From Protopterus annectens (Eukaryota; Chordata; Ceratodontiformes; Protopteridae): DNA of 64,000 bases. This document shows, one piece after another, positions 1-12,822 of this stretch. A program made the position numbers and the translations under genes. Numbering within the stretch: position 1 is the first letter of the stretch; every line of letters begins with the position of its first letter. A model generated the notes under the pieces. It made no database searches. It was not told the DNA's origin and saw only the letters and a list, made by a program, of their open reading frames with translations. The stretch is taken from positions 872,382,978 through 872,446,977 of the forward strand of contig NC_056743.1 of NCBI RefSeq assembly GCF_019279795.1. Reading direction: 5' to 3'.

Positions 1-1829
1 ATTTGTCTGTAAGTCAACAGGATTGTGCACAATAACTTGTGGGAAAGACTGACAGGGGTCAAGTTTTGCGAAGTTCTGCAGGTATGGTGTTTACCAACTA
101 ACAAGCAAGTAAGTGGCCTAGGAAAACAAAGCCAGGTGGTGATGTCACAACATGCTAGGTTATCAATCAAACTTACATCTAGGGTTTGGATTTTGCTAGA
201 CTCTCGAAAATTTGAAACAGTGTAAATGGATTGGTTAGCTACATAATATGTGAGCCAAAGACCTATAGCCAAAGTTGGGACTAGGATTTGAAATTTTGGT
301 GATGTTCTAAAAAGCTGAAAAAGAGGAGCCTGATTGGCTTAATGAAAAGCCCATCAATAATCAACCTGTGCAGGAATGTGACTAATCAAATAACTTAAGA
401 CCAAATAAGATGCTAGGACTAAGCAAGGGAGTGGTTGGGATTAGGGGAAACGTGATCTGTAGGGTTGTGAGGGTGACCTGTCCTCTTTTGTCCACATCAT
501 GAACTTCTTAAGATCAGGAAAAAAGGGACACCATTTAAGGAGGGGTAAATGCTGTAACTAAACTCAAGGGTAAGCTAGGACCCCTGGCACTGCTCCCCAA
601 AGGAGAGCTCAGAGGAGGGGAAAAGACAGGTACCAATATCCTCACCCATTATTGCATAGGGTCCATGATGGTTACACTACACCCCATGATGGGTGTGCGT
701 CAGCCTTAGGAACCTACAGTCCATATGGCCATGGATGAAAGTACTAGCTGTAGTATGGTTAGTTAGCCCATCAAAAGAAGCCTTCTATCTCCAATATAAG
801 GTAGCAGGATGCATAACCAAAGCCAGATGGTGATGAAAATGAGATTTAAACTATGTTAACTGTCATTATACATCAGTACTAAATAATGAAGTTTGACTCG
901 CTTTAGAAACTAATGTACATATTGTAATCACACTATGCTTGAGTGTGCATTGTGCTGTGATAGTCTACTTTATTAGAATGTATATACACAGTTTTTTCAA
1001 TGTAATTAGTCTGAACTACTCTGTTATTGCTTACATTTCTGTGTTTTTTGTTTGTGAAATGTTTTGTATTTCACCTGGGCTGAGACTGAAATTGGTCAAT
1101 ATTGGTCAGTGCACTTCTCTGGTAAATAAATGCCAATAAAATAAAATTATGACTGTATTAAAATGCGCAGATGCAAGATATTATTTTTTGGAAACAAAGA
1201 ATTATTATGAAACATTGAAATGGAGAAAACAAAACACATACCAGATACAAATACAGAAAATATTAGTTACAGAAGTTGCTGGGAATCAAAAAAATACTTT
1301 GAAAAAGACAGTGTCATAGCTACTGGGGCACAAAAACCATAGTGGTCTATTTCACAATATCAGAGTAGTAGGTGGCACTGTGACTTAGTATCTGGGAATA
1401 CCCATTGACAATTTCATTGTTCCATGCAAAGAACAACTTGTCTGAATGATTAAGTTTGTTGGTAGTTGAAACAGTAGTCCAAACATTTTCCAAGGAAACC
1501 AAGTACAACAGGTGGCACTAAAAAAGTTGCCCCAGAGGGCAGTCAGGGGCACTTGTGCAAACCTGATAGTGTTGTGCATAAAAAGTCACTGATAGGATTT
1601 GTGTACCTTTTAGGAATGGTGGTTCTGTCATAGCATGCTTCAACATACCTTGTCATTTGGTTGTGAACAGTCAAATGTTACTTGAACTTGTAGATCAAAC
1701 ATAAAGAGATAATGGGGTTACCTACAGAACAAAAAAGATGAAAAAAAATGAACAAAAATGATTCAGCCTGTGCATAACCACAGGCAGAACTCCCCCAGTT
1801 TAAACACTCACTTATAATTCCAATTCCAA
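1..1829. other. No gene recognised
   Basis: I see no coding segment, RNA gene or classifiable repeat here. The open frames are short (about 65 codons), lack recognisable motifs and have no splice context. The stretch is probably old, decayed repeat or plain intergenic DNA. Confidence 0.5.
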
Positions 1830-4310
1830 AAACTCACACAGCCTCCACTATTTAGGATTTCTGGCCTATATTCTTTGTCTTATCACCAAGACCTTTGAAA
1901 GACTTATTTTAATCACCTATATGAACATCTTAGTAAATATGGGCAACTGATTGAAGCTGAACATGGTTTACATGCTGGACACAAAAACACTGAGTGCCAT
2001 ATACAAAGTATCAGAACAAAAATTCCCCTCAGTGCAAAAAGGCTGTCTGACAGGAGCTATAATTATAGACCTTTGCAGAGCCTTTCAAAGTGCTGACCAT
2101 ACAACACTAATACATAAGCTTAGCAGCACTGAATTTGGTTAAAAACACAATCCACTGGTCTCAAAACTATGTAACTAACTGAGTATTCTTTGTATAGAAA
2201 GGAAATATATAGAATGTTTGTCTTTTCGGCTTTTCTCGGTTAGGGGTCGCCACAGCGGAACTCGGGTCCACCAATGATTGGCAGTCGATTTTTATGGTGC
2301 CGAGTTTCCAGCCCGACGCCCACCCTTCAGCGAAGGCACACCCATTCACGCATGTCTTTCGGAGGCCACTCGACCACGGGGAGGACATGCAGACTCCACA
2401 CAGATGGCACTCCAGCCAAGAATTGAACAGGAGAATCTCTTGCTGTGAAGTACCGCGGATACAGAAAGTAAATATATAGAATAGCACATGCAAATTTTCT
2501 GCAAGAGTCCCTTGGGGCTCTGTAATAGGCACTATATTGCTGTCCATATTCATTAATGACATTACTAATTGCATCCCACCAATTAACATTCCTGTTTATG
2601 CAGATGACACGATCCTACCTAGAAAGTGTCTCACCTCTACAGTTCCCCAAACAGACCTGCAAACGGCTTTCAAGTAACCAGCTTAATCTAAACTTTTGGC
2701 ACAAAACAGAAACTAACAACATCCTACTCATGACCTATCCTCACACCCAGCAAGGTTACTATAACCCAGATGGACAAATACAAATACCTAGGACCAAGTT
2801 TAGATCCAACTCTATCACTCACAGCTTGGGTGTTTCAAAAGTCACAGCTAAACTGAACGATCCTACTCTATCTCCAACTGCATAATAAAGGAAGCTAGGC
2901 AAGCTCTAGCTAAGAATGTCTTGATTCCCAGATTTGAGTACTCTACCATTTTTTTCTTTCTTTACTCAGCCTATAATACAAAAAATGAACAGCTATAACT
3001 ACAATTTGTAGATTTCTCAACCTCTCTCTCCAGCTGAGGCACCACTGTGTCACTCTGTAAAAAGCCAGCTGGCTACCAGTAACAACTTAGTCCGTTCTTC
3101 AATTATTCACTTTTACCTTCATGATACTGAAGAGATTCCATCTTTCACTTGGAAATAAGTTATAAATTAAGTCAGAATTCATTTGTGCAAATTTATGGCA
3201 GACTCCCACATCAGTCTAAAAGTATGGTTGACTTTCAGACTGGTCGCCACACATGTATGCAAAGTCATTCAGCAAATACTACAGCAAAAGATATACTTGT
3301 CATTAGAAAATGTCTTTTTAATGAAATATGATCAAATGTTATCAGTTCTGTGTTATTCTTTAGATTTCCATGTATAACTGCAGTTATAACTACATAATTT
3401 TGTGCAAAGTCTGAAAGAAAACTTCCTCACATTCATGTAATCCTCATCCTGGAATGCATTATGCAAACCTGCACTTGATTTTAATTCTGTGACAAAAGCT
3501 CACTGACATTGATATAATTCTCATGCTGTAAGAAATGCATTCTCCTTACTGACCAATGAACTCACCAATGCCACCTAAGTGAACACTACAAACAACTACC
3601 AGTCAGTGAAAGAGAAACTTTTTTTTTTCAAAATTCTCAATCAAGGTCACTGCCCTCTATTGAGATCCAAAGTACAAATCAGACAACAAAGTTTCTCCCT
3701 AAGAGATGATGCTGATAAAACCATATCCCTAGTGAGACCCAGATTCAAAACTACTGATGAAAGAGCCTTCTGTAACAGTATGGACTCATCTGCCATCTAA
3801 AACAAGACAAGAAGACATACTAGCCTGCTTAAAAATATACTGAAAGAGAGCTTGTTCAAAAAAGCATTGTGCTCCTGTTCAAAGAAAAGGGTACTCTAAG
3901 CATGTATCACATTAAGCAAGTGGGACACTAAGGCAAGGGGGAGCAGCTATCATAGTGAGTAAAGTCCCCCCTAAAGCTATGTTTCTCATCATAGTTTAAT
4001 GTGTAAATATGTTTATCATTCTCTCTCCATCTGCTATTATATTGTGCAAATTCGTTCACAACATGTGCATACTGTAAATATGTTCAAAATGGTTTCATGC
4101 TCTGTTTGTATAGTATGTGCTGCAACTGTCATCTTGTACTCCAAATTTTGAGAATGTGAATATCTACATACCTGTATATATTTGGTACCCTGTTTTAAAG
4201 GACAACAATGGGATTCTATTATTAAATGCTCAACTTCTCTGTCTTTTGTCTCCCTATTTACTGTTCCTGCTATGAATAAACAATACAGCATTTAAAGTAT
4301 TTTAAATTGA
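1830..4310 (+). mobile_element. L2-like LINE, decayed, carrying a SINE
   Basis: Translated in several frames, this stretch shows the reverse transcriptase of an L2/CR1-superfamily LINE in the expected order. Near 2060-2130 is IIDLCRAFQSADHTTLIHKL, the first catalytic block. Near 2500-2615 is a segment reading GSVIGTILLSIFIND followed by VYADDTI, the YADD catalytic box. Near 2785-2830 is a KYLGPSLDPTLS-type block. Near 3630-3800 is the LINE C-terminal block ending RAFCNSMDSSA, equivalent to the family's RAF...WNSLP motif. The rest to about 4310 is AT-rich and taken as 3' UTR. Reading frames are interrupted many times, so the copy is dead. A SINE at 2216-2462 splits it. The clade call (L2 rather than Rex1 or CR1) is an inference from motif style. 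Confidence 0.75.
2196..2482 (-). mobile_element. tRNA-derived SINE with 20-bp target-site duplication
   Basis: A 247-bp SINE (2216-2462) lies in reverse orientation inside the LINE. It is flanked by a 20-bp duplication, AGAAAGKAAATATATAGAAT, at 2196-2215 and 2463-2482, with one mismatch. Read on the - strand it has a tRNA-like B-box region followed by the shared body (GGAGTGCC...GTGTGGAGTCTGCATG). Its 3' end, a GCGACCCCTAACCGAGAAAAG stretch, is also present in the copy at 56797. The 140-codon open frame on the - strand here is only SINE plus LINE read-through. Confidence 0.8.
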
Positions 4311-4319
4311 CTGTTCCAG

Positions 4320-5720
4320 TCCACTAGAACAGTGCCTTACTGTACTCTGGTGGTTTCAAAAAACATTTATCCCACCCAGGAAAAGCTTGCTGCAGTCTCC
4401 AATTCACTGTAGCCAGGAGCTTTAGGACGAAAGAGGCCTGTGTGATGTAATTTTTTACAAACAAGCAATGCATTGTCGGATACCTAGAGGCAGACTAAAC
4501 AATCAGAATTACTTCAAGATGCCAGACCCCATGTGGTCAGACTCAGAAATTATGTATTAGAAATATTTAAAAACCTTTAAATAGTCCCACAGTGGTGTTA
4601 AAATGTAGGAAACACCAAACCATGATGAAAAAACATGTTTTTTGAGTCTGTGGATTCGGTTCTCCTTTAACTAGTATAGGTTTGTAACTTGTTTTAATTG
4701 GCACTTGTTTATCACCTGAGAAGTTCTTGAATATCTTGATATTTGTTCCACTGCTTTGTTTTGCACTGCTTCTATAATTGTTGCCCTGTGGGCCCAGGTC
4801 GTGTCCATAAAGTGTCTGAGAACCAGCTCACATACCCAGTTATCAAATGTAATAAATAAAAAAATATATATATCTCGGTGTAAAAAACATGCTTGGGCAC
4901 CTGGCTCATGTCTGAAAAGGGTTGTAAGACCGGTTCACTTAGTAAGCAAAATAAAGAAATCAAAATAAGCAGTGTAAATAAAGAGAACACAAACAGAAAT
5001 ATAAATCCACATCTGAAAATGAGTAATAACAGAATATCAACACAGAAAACCATCTAGTAGTATTCCTTGCAATAAAAATTAGGTTCATCATTTTTGTTCA
5101 ATACACTCCCCATTGCATTTCTGTCTTTAACCTTTATCGTTGCTGCTTTATCTTTGAACTGCAAGTTCCAATAATTAGAACTTTGTCATTTTTGCCGATT
5201 TAATTTAATAGAACTTTAAGCCTGTCACTTTTTTTGTAAAGAAACTATCAGTAATACCTATGTGCATATAACACTGTCATTGTCCTGACTTTGTTAAAAA
5301 TAATGTGATTAATGGACAAGAAGTAAGATTATCAAGATTGACACTGAAAGGAAAATAATTCTTCAAGAGCTTAGAATGTTAAAGAAAATGTTCACAGAGA
5401 TGGGAATATAACAGCAATAAAACAGATCAGACTTCTGAAGGAAGAAAAAAAAAGGTGTACAAATACATTTTTACACAGATGTCAATGGGACAAGTAAACA
5501 AAAAATAATTTTTAGTGACTTCATTAACACTTTGTCCTCCTGAACCACCTTGCTCATGTGTGCTAACTCTAACTTCTAACCCAGTATCTACACATTAGCG
5601 TACCAACACCCTTTCCCCTAACAGTACCACTAAACAACAAATGCATACACACGCACTTCAAACATATTAGTACTCAATATTCCTTTCTCTAGCCATTTTC
5701 CCAACCCTAACCCAGGAACC
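4320..5720. other. No gene recognised, AT-rich
   Basis: AT-rich DNA with no coding similarity, RNA gene or clear repeat boundary. A short run of TA dinucleotides lies near 4862-4873. Confidence 0.5.
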
Positions 5721-5725
5721 CCCCC

Positions 5726-5765
5726 TACACACACACACACACACACACACACAAGCACGTATATA

Positions 5766-5832
<67 letters not shown>

Positions 5833-5843
5833 GCACGTATATA

Positions 5844-5886
<43 letters not shown>

Positions 5887-5932
5887 GCATGCACGCACAC
5901 ACACTCACGCATGCACGCACACACACTCTCAC
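5726..5932. repeat. Compound CA microsatellite
   Basis: About 200 bp of CA repeats are interrupted twice by the same 16-base word, AAGCACGTATATACTC (near 5752 and 5831). They end in two copies of a CACGCATGCACGCACACACA motif. The repeated interruption shows that larger blocks, not only dinucleotides, have been duplicated. The Cys-Val open frames across it are artefacts. Confidence 0.95.
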
Positions 5933-5939
5933 TCCACCC

Positions 5940-6389
5940 CAAAACATTTGTTACAAACAAAGTTTCAACATTTCTACCAGGGTTAGACCCTGCACAAGGT
6001 GACATAGGCAGGGCCCAGTGTTTGCAGGGGACCCCTATAAACATGAAAGAAAAAGAAAGAAAGAAAATTGTTCCACACACATCAAATCAGACATATCCCC
6101 TACCCTGATGACCTGGGTGCACTATTGCACAACTGTAAATTGTGCCCGTTCATATCTGCTCTGTCTTGCTCCAGTTTCATTGGTTCTAATGTGGAACATT
6201 CAAGCCAATAAGAGAGAGACTTTGAAGTGGCAGGCCTTCACTCACTTAATTTTCTGATAAATCACTGAGAATTAAAAATCACTGAGGTTTACAGTCAGTC
6301 AGCATGCCAGTCATTATAGTTTCACAGCTTTTATTGTTCAGAAAATGCATGATGACATAAAAACCTGTTGCTTTGTTATTGTGAACTAG
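5940..6389. other. No gene recognised
   Basis: No coding region recognised. A short MITE-like phrase (ATTGTTCAGAAAATGCATG) occurs at about 6334, probably the tail of a family-M1 copy. Confidence 0.4.
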
Positions 6390-7045
6390 AGAAGTCTGCC
6401 TCTCATCTATTTCCACTTTTGCAAAATCTCTGATTTTTCCTCACATTTATGCCCCATCTCTCATTAATTTATTTTTTTATAGTAAATCACTAAGGATTAC
6501 AGTCAGTTAATAATTCCCATCATTCAAATGTCATACTCCTTATTGTTCAGAAAATGCATGTCCATTCAACACTTATTGAGCTATTAATTTTTTTTAAAGT
6601 AAATTACAGTTGTGTGACACCTAAGACTTTGAAATATTAATAAGGTGCTTCCTTTATTCAAAGGTACAAGGTTTGAAAACCTCCACCTCTATTTGCCTAC
6701 TGCAAGACTTTGAGCAACTCACTGAACCAGACAGTATTCACAGGTCACCCCTGAAAATAGACACTTTTTATGTGTTAGCCAGGTAAACCCACTGGTTAAA
6801 GGGACACACATTGTCTTATATATCTCTCCATATAGACATTGACACATATTTCATCTGTTCCTTGTAAATTCTGTGGCTTTCGTGCAATTTATTCTAGATT
6901 GCAGTCACTAAATAATGATATGGATGTGAGCTTAAGACTTGGTATCCTTCAGAAAATGCTTACTTATATGAAGCTTGTTATTCAATCTGTTCCTGGTTTT
7001 ATGCATTTGTTTCTGATTGTTGAGCTAAGAATTTGAGAGGGCAGA
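6390..7045 (+). mobile_element. Two diverged copies of MITE family M1
   Basis: Copies at about 6390-6600 and 6810-7045 share with copies at 11107, 42732, 49327 and 50716 the ordered blocks 'ctctcaactgtccagatttt', 'cctcatatttttgccc', 'aaatcactgaggattacagtcag', 'ttcagaaaatgcatg' and a tail near 'gttgagaggtatgc'. The best copies show that the two ends are inverted versions of each other (see 50716-51013). These two are the most eroded, and the limits are approximate. Confidence 0.5.
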
Positions 7046-7193
7046 GGAGAGTTGTGATGAGTTGCACTGTATGGTTCTGACAGCAGGGATCTGAGATTCA
7101 TTTTTGGGAAAATAATTATGAATTATTTACTTGATCTCAAGCAGATATCTGAGGTATACAGTCATTCAAGTGGCTGTAATTGATATCAGTGCT

Positions 7194-8660
7194 TGTGATG
7201 ATGTGAGGTATTGCCAGCTATGCCAGGAGAAGTAGGGCAGTGGATGTGTAACATAAGAGCACAGCTAGCAGAATTTTGTAAAGAATTATATGTCATTTGT
7301 ACATCAAACTGATTTGTACAGATGCTCGTGTTGAAAAATGTATTTGTAAAGCTGCTTGTATTAAAAAAATGTATCAACAGTGTGCCCTGCTGGGCAGAAA
7401 AGAAATGTACATGCATTACTGTAACTGCTTAAATGTATATATTGTAACGGAGGATACTGGAAGACAAGAGGTTAATCTCAATCCACCTGACTTTGAGAAA
7501 TAAGAAATTAAATTTCTAGGCTTAGGCCATAAAGATGTTTATCTCACAGTTTTGAATGAAGTCAGACAGGGTCTGTAAGAAGCATGTATTGTTAGTCTCT
7601 GTAGGAGGAGTAGAAGTTTATAATTTTTTATGACTTTCAGAAGCTGAACCAGATCTCAGCAATGCTCTTGTGTGTGTGTATTATTGACACGTAGGTGCTA
7701 AATACTGGCAGTTACTAGCAATTCGGGGGGGGTTACATGAGAACCAGAAGTAAGATGACCAGATGTATGTGATGTCATTCTGTACAGAAATAATGTTTTA
7801 ATATTAGGTGAGACAGAAGTCTCAGGGCAGTCTGTTTCTTGGAACCTGACATAGGAAGATCTCTCACCCGCTTCATCTTGCCTTGTGCTAGTAAGTGACC
7901 AGGGCATAATAATTCTTTAGATTAAGCAGGAATATATAGTGAGATTTGTTAAGTACTGTTTTTCTGTATCTGTGTGAATCTATTAATCTGTGTTATTTCA
8001 ATATTTCCTGTGGTTGAAACTCTGGTGTTTATTGCAAATAGATATTTAGTATTTTCATGTTCTTTTTAAACTTTTCTTTGAGGATGGTCCTTTTAGAGAA
8101 TATTTTAAACTTTGAGAGAACTCATATATGTTTGGTGACTCTGTGGCCACTTCTAAAAGCCTTATTGCATTGGTCAAAACACCTCCACTTGTATTAATAT
8201 TAATTTCACTCAGTATAATTAGGTAACCTTGTAAGTAGCTGGCTTGTGAGGGTCTGGTGGTAGTAATTAGCTTATAGTCTGGCAGAAGGGGCATAGGTAG
8301 TAAACCCATGACAGCCTTTTCCAGGTGTGTGTGTGGTCAGCTGCTTGGGGCAGGGACATGAAGCACTGGTTTCACATAGAAGGTGCTGGAGAACTTGGCT
8401 TGGACACTCGGCCGAGAACTTAACAGTTGTGTCAGTGGGGAGCCTTACTGGGGAACTGGGGAGAGACAGAGAGAGAAAAATCTACACCCCAGGCTGACTG
8501 TGTTTCCTGTGTGCTCTTAAGGGAAATTGTGCTTGATGAAGAGAGGTCTGCATCTGGAAATACTGAGTGTATCCATTTGTATTTCAAGTGAATGCCCCTT
8601 TCCAGTGTCAGTGGTGAGGAATCAGGCTCCTTGATTACTGGCCCGAGTGGGGATGTCACA
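7194..8660 (+). repeat. 5' LTR of the gypsy-like element
   Basis: It is 1467 bp long, starting TGTGATGATG and ending GGATGTCACA, so the ends form a short inverted repeat as LTRs do. It aligns over nearly its full length with 9632-11076 and, in reverse complement, with solo LTR C. Two short GT runs (near 7669 and 8325) sit at the positions where sister copies carry long GT/CA microsatellites. Confidence 0.8.
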
Positions 8661-8759
8661 TATTGGTGAGCAGTGGTGTGGATATTAAATTGAACTTCTG
8701 TACCTTGTAGGCAGTTGTCACTAAAGGTGTGTCCTCTCAGCAGCCACAAGGTAAACATT

Positions 8760-9600
8760 CAGAGTTTCATTTCACAACAGTTTTATTTTATTTATTTTTT
8801 TAGTTTAGTCACTAAAGAGCAAATAATTTCAGGCTTAGTCACAGCTCAGACCAACAACCAGGTGGATAACCAGTCTGGTGATGGGAATCTGCAGCCCTCC
8901 AAAACAGGCCAGTTCACCTTTTCCTCAGAGGACTTAAAAACCCATCTGGAGTTAAACAGACTTGAACTGGAGGCCAAACAGACTGCAGTGTTTGTTGGCC
9001 AAAGAAAATGAGAAGCAGCACCAACATGAGAGGAAGATCCTGACTCCTGACCAGGGTCATGGAGATAATGGGGAAGGGAATAACCAAACTTCAGAAGCAC
9101 AAAAGCTCTATAAATTTCTTCCACAGTTTACAGAGGGTGATAATTTTGATAGTTTTATTCATATATTTGAAAGAGTATGTAAACAGTACAATGTTGACCA
9201 AGAGCTTTGGGTATGGTTTCTGACCCCTTTACTCCATGGAAAAGCTGTAACTGCCATTTCTAAATTGTCTGATATGATTGTTTAAACTATGAAAAAGTAA
9301 AGAAATTCTTACTTGAATGTTTTGATTTAACACCTGAAGCTTACAGGAAAATGTTTTGAGAGCAAAGGCACAAGGTGAATGAAAATATGTGTGATTATAC
9401 TTCTGAGTTAAGTACTTATTTTCATTGATTGGTGAGTGGGTGTCAGACACCACTTCTGAAGGGATGGCAGACCTTTTGGTGAGGGAACAAGCCCTTAGCA
9501 CTTTGCCTGAGGACATTAGAATCTGGTTGGCAGACAGAGTACCACTCTGCAGATGAGCTGGGGAAAAGGAGGGATCTCTACTTAGAAAGCTGGGTATCAC
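8760..9600 (+). pseudogene. gag remnant with SCAN-like capsid region (fossil)
   Basis: Translated segments read KLYKFLPQFTEGDNFDSFIHIFE (quoted here in part: LPQFTEGDNFDSFIHIFE), then a block around REQALSTLPEDIRIWLADR. The latter resembles the SCAN/capsid C-terminal domain, which is known to derive from Gmr1-like Ty3/gypsy gag. A lysine- and glutamate-rich lead-in at 8870-9010 precedes it. The region is broken and no longer a gene. Placement between two LTRs of the same family supports the gag call. Confidence 0.65.
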
Positions 9601-9631
9601 TGACAGGAAAGGGATACCCAGTACTGCACAT

Positions 9632-10647
9632 GGTTGTAAGGTGCTTGGATTAAAAATGAATCAACAGTGCGCTCTGCTGGGTAGAAAAGAAATGCACATG
9701 CATTATTGTAACTGCTTAAATGTATATATCGTAACAGGGGATACTGGAAGAGAAGACGTTAATCTTAATACACCTGACTTTGAGAAATAGTAAGAAAATT
9801 AAATTACTGGGCTAGGGCATAAGTATTTTATCTCACAGTTTTGAATGAAGCCAGAGATGCAATGTCTGTAAGAAGCATGTTTTTTAGTCTCTACAGGAGG
9901 AGTAGGAGTTTGCAATTGTTTTAGGACTTCCAGAAGCTGCACCAGATCTGAGCAATGCTCTTGTGTGTGTATGTGTATTATTAACATGTAGGTGCTATAT
10001 CCTGGCAGTTTCTAGCAATGGGGGGGGGGGTTGCATGGGAGCCAGAAGTCAGATGACCAGATGTCATTCTGTACAGAAATAATGTTTTAATATTAGGTGA
10101 GACAAAAGTATCAGGGCAGTCTGTTTCTTGGCACCTGACATAGAAGAATCTCTCACCCACTTCATCTTGCCTTATGCTAATAAATGATCAGGGAATAATA
10201 ATTCTTTAGATTAGTCAGCAAAATATAGTGAGATTGGTTAAGTACTGTTTTTCTTTATCTGTGTGACTCTGTTCATCTGTGTTATTTTAATGTTTTTTGT
10301 TCTTGAAACTCTGGAGTTTATTGCAAATAGATATTTAGTATTTTCATGTTGTTGTCTTATATATTATTAACTATATTTAAACTTTTCATTATGGCTGGTC
10401 CTTTTAGAGAACAGTTTAACCTCTGAGAGTTTTCATATCTGCTTGGTGACTCTGTGGTCACTCCTGAAAGCCTTACTGTATTGGTCAAAATACCACCATT
10501 TGTGTATTAATATACATTTCACTCAGTATAATTGGGTACCCTTGTAAGAGCCTTAGAGTACCTGGATCAGGAGGGTCTGGTGGCAGTAACTACCTTATAG
10601 TCTAGAAAGAAGGGGGCATAGGTAGTAAATCTGTGCCAGCCATTCCC

Positions 10648-10725
<78 letters not shown>

Positions 10726-11076
10726 CAAATCTCAAAGAGAGAGAGTGTGTCAGCTGCTTGGGGCAGGAATAAGAAGCACTGGTTTCACAGAAGGGGTGCT
10801 GGAGGACTTGGCTTGGACACTTGGCTGAGGGCTTAACTCAACAGCTGTACCAGTGTGAGCCTTACTGAGGACCTGGGGAGAGGCAGATAGAGAAATCCAG
10901 ACCCTGGACTGATTGTGTTCCATGTGTGCTTTTAAGGGAAATTGTGCTTGATGCAGAGAGGTCTGCATCTGGAAATATTGAGTATATCCATTTGTATTTC
11001 AAGTGAAGATCCATCTCCAGTATCAGTGGTGAAGATTCAGACTCCTTGATTACTGGCCCAGAGTGGGGACACCACA
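9632..11076 (+). repeat. 3' LTR of the gypsy-like element with expanded GT tract
   Basis: Aligns with the 5' LTR from about its position 160 to the end and finishes GGGGACACCACA directly before the GTGCT duplication. It contains a GT microsatellite of about 70 bp at 10650-10721, where the 5' LTR has only a few repeats. Confidence 0.8.
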
Positions 11077-11106
11077 GTGCTCAGGCGTGCAGAGGGTATA
11101 ATTCTC

Positions 11107-11366
11107 AACTGTGCCTGATTTCTCCCCTCAAATTTGTGGTTTGTAACTCATAAGATGTTTGGTTTTATGATAAAGTGTTGGGGGCTACAGTTATTAAATA
11201 ATGATAAATGTGTGAGTTTCAAACTTCATACCCTTCATAAAATGGTTACCAATGCAAAACCTACTGGACTACCAACTTTCTAAGTGTTTAAGATCAGCAT
11301 TTAAAATATTTTCCAATTTTGGACATTCGCCCTTGATTCTTGAGCCAAGTGTTGGAGAGGACATGG
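11107..11366 (+). mobile_element. MITE family M1 copy
   Basis: Begins 'taattctcaactgtgcctga' and ends 'gttggagaggacat', matching in order the blocks of the better copies at 49327 and 50716. Diverged. It directly follows the LTR element, whose left flank is also an M1 copy. Confidence 0.55.
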
Positions 11367-11369
11367 GGG

Positions 11370-12600
11370 TGCAATGGGTTGCACAATATAGCTCTCTCAG
11401 AGCCAAGATGTAATGCACGTGACAGTCATAATTTATTTATTCATTTGTTCATTCATGTAATTGCAGGCAAACATCTGATGAGTGAGCTGTGAAATAAGGG
11501 ACTGTAACTTATGGCCACATTTGTGTGTATGTGTGTGTGCGCGTGCGTGAGTGTGTGTGTTCTTGTGCAAGTGTGTGCATTCATCTATATAAATACATTG
11601 TTCCCACATCCTGGAAGAGTTATGGTGTAAAGGAAGGAATCAGCTGTAGTACGCAGGGGCATCTTCATATGTGCCATGTTCTTTTGGTATGATCCTTGAT
11701 TATCTTGTTTTGTTGACTTTTGACAGTGTGTTTATTACCTGGCTGTGAATAAACTGGACAACATGAAGTTTAGGAGTTTAATATTTTAGTTATGAATACA
11801 TTTTTAACTTGGCTTGCTTTTTTGCAGGCATGTGAGCGCAAAATACACTGTATTTCAGCTGCAACAGTTTGACTGGTGGTAAGTGCCAGTAGATAAGCCT
11901 ATGAACTGTTAATGAGATGCTTCATGTAGGGCAGGGTTTGACTCTGTCAGCCTTTGTTTGTCTGCTGTGTGACTGACAAAGCAACTTCACCAGTGCTCCT
12001 GTGCTGCTCTTGAAAAGTGACACTTGCGTACAATATGCTGTCCAAGGCTGTCAGCAAATGCATTGTCTTTTGAATTCCTGCACCCTTCACATAGCTGCTA
12101 ATTAGTGCTTCAGTATATGCTATTTGACTACAAATCCCAGCAGGTCATGGGTAGTTAATGGGTTGCCAGATGCATTTTCAATACATGAGAGTTTTGAGGG
12201 AGGGGTTTACTGTTGCTCATGATAAGTCTGTTTTCAATGTGAAAATGTTTGTTTACCAAATGGTTGTCACTCTATTTTGATGTAAAATATTGTAGTAGGT
12301 TTTAAATCTAAATCTCTATGATCACAAAAGGAAAGAAGAAAACAGTATTCAAATTGACAGGTTTGAACAGTGTTTTATGGCAACTGGGGTGAGACAGCAA
12401 AAAAAAATGAGAGACTGAAATGGCTGAGAAGCCCTGGTACTTTATCCCATTTGACCATGATCAGTCTCTGATTGCTATCCAGTCCCACTTATCCTACAAT
12501 AGATGATGCACAATTCAGCTATTCCACCACCTGACAAATCATACACTTAACGAATTCTATCACCTAAAAATGTTTAGATAAACTATACGTTCAACCAAAC
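11370..12600. other. No gene recognised
   Basis: No coding or RNA gene is visible. A short irregular TG/CG-rich run lies at 11521-11580. Confidence 0.5.
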
Positions 12601-12636
12601 GTACTGTTGCTATAATATATGCAGATATATACATGT

Positions 12637-12664
12637 ACACACACACACACACACACACACATAT

Positions 12665-12721
<57 letters not shown>

Positions 12722-12767
12722 ACACACACACATACATACAGACACACACACACACACACATGTATAA

Positions 12768-12817
<50 letters not shown>
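12637..12817. repeat. CA and TA microsatellites
   Basis: A CA run (12637-12660), a TA run (12667-12718), mixed CA/CATA and a second TA run (12775-12817) adjoin the left end of the inverted-repeat element. Confidence 0.95.

Positions 12818-12822
<5 letters not shown>

Larger units (their letters stand above)
7189..11081 (+). mobile_element. Old LTR retrotransposon, Ty3/gypsy-like, with SCAN-like gag relic
   Basis: The element runs 7194-11076 and is bounded by a perfect 5-bp duplication GTGCT (7189-7193 and 11077-11081). The 5' LTR is 7194-8660, beginning TGTGAT and ending GTCACA. The 3' LTR occupies about 9632-11076 and lacks its first part. Between them is a gag remnant, and no pol is left. 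By eye the two LTRs differ at roughly 15 percent of positions, so this is an old insertion. It is broken, with most of the internal region gone. Two solo LTRs of the same or a close family lie at 27681-42153 and 27692-29047. Confidence 0.8.

Noticed and set aside
2167-2589. 140-codon - strand open frame
   Set aside because: It reads through a SINE and LINE sequence; the SINE boundaries and target duplication explain it.
4810-4850. Similarity of a short phrase (CCCAGTTATCAAATGTA) to one at about 47120
   Set aside because: Too short and without extended alignment to define a shared repeat.
5630-5947. Long Cys-Val open frames over the CA repeat (also at 13996, 14224, 27719, 12560)
   Set aside because: They are translations of dinucleotide repeats with no other coding sign.
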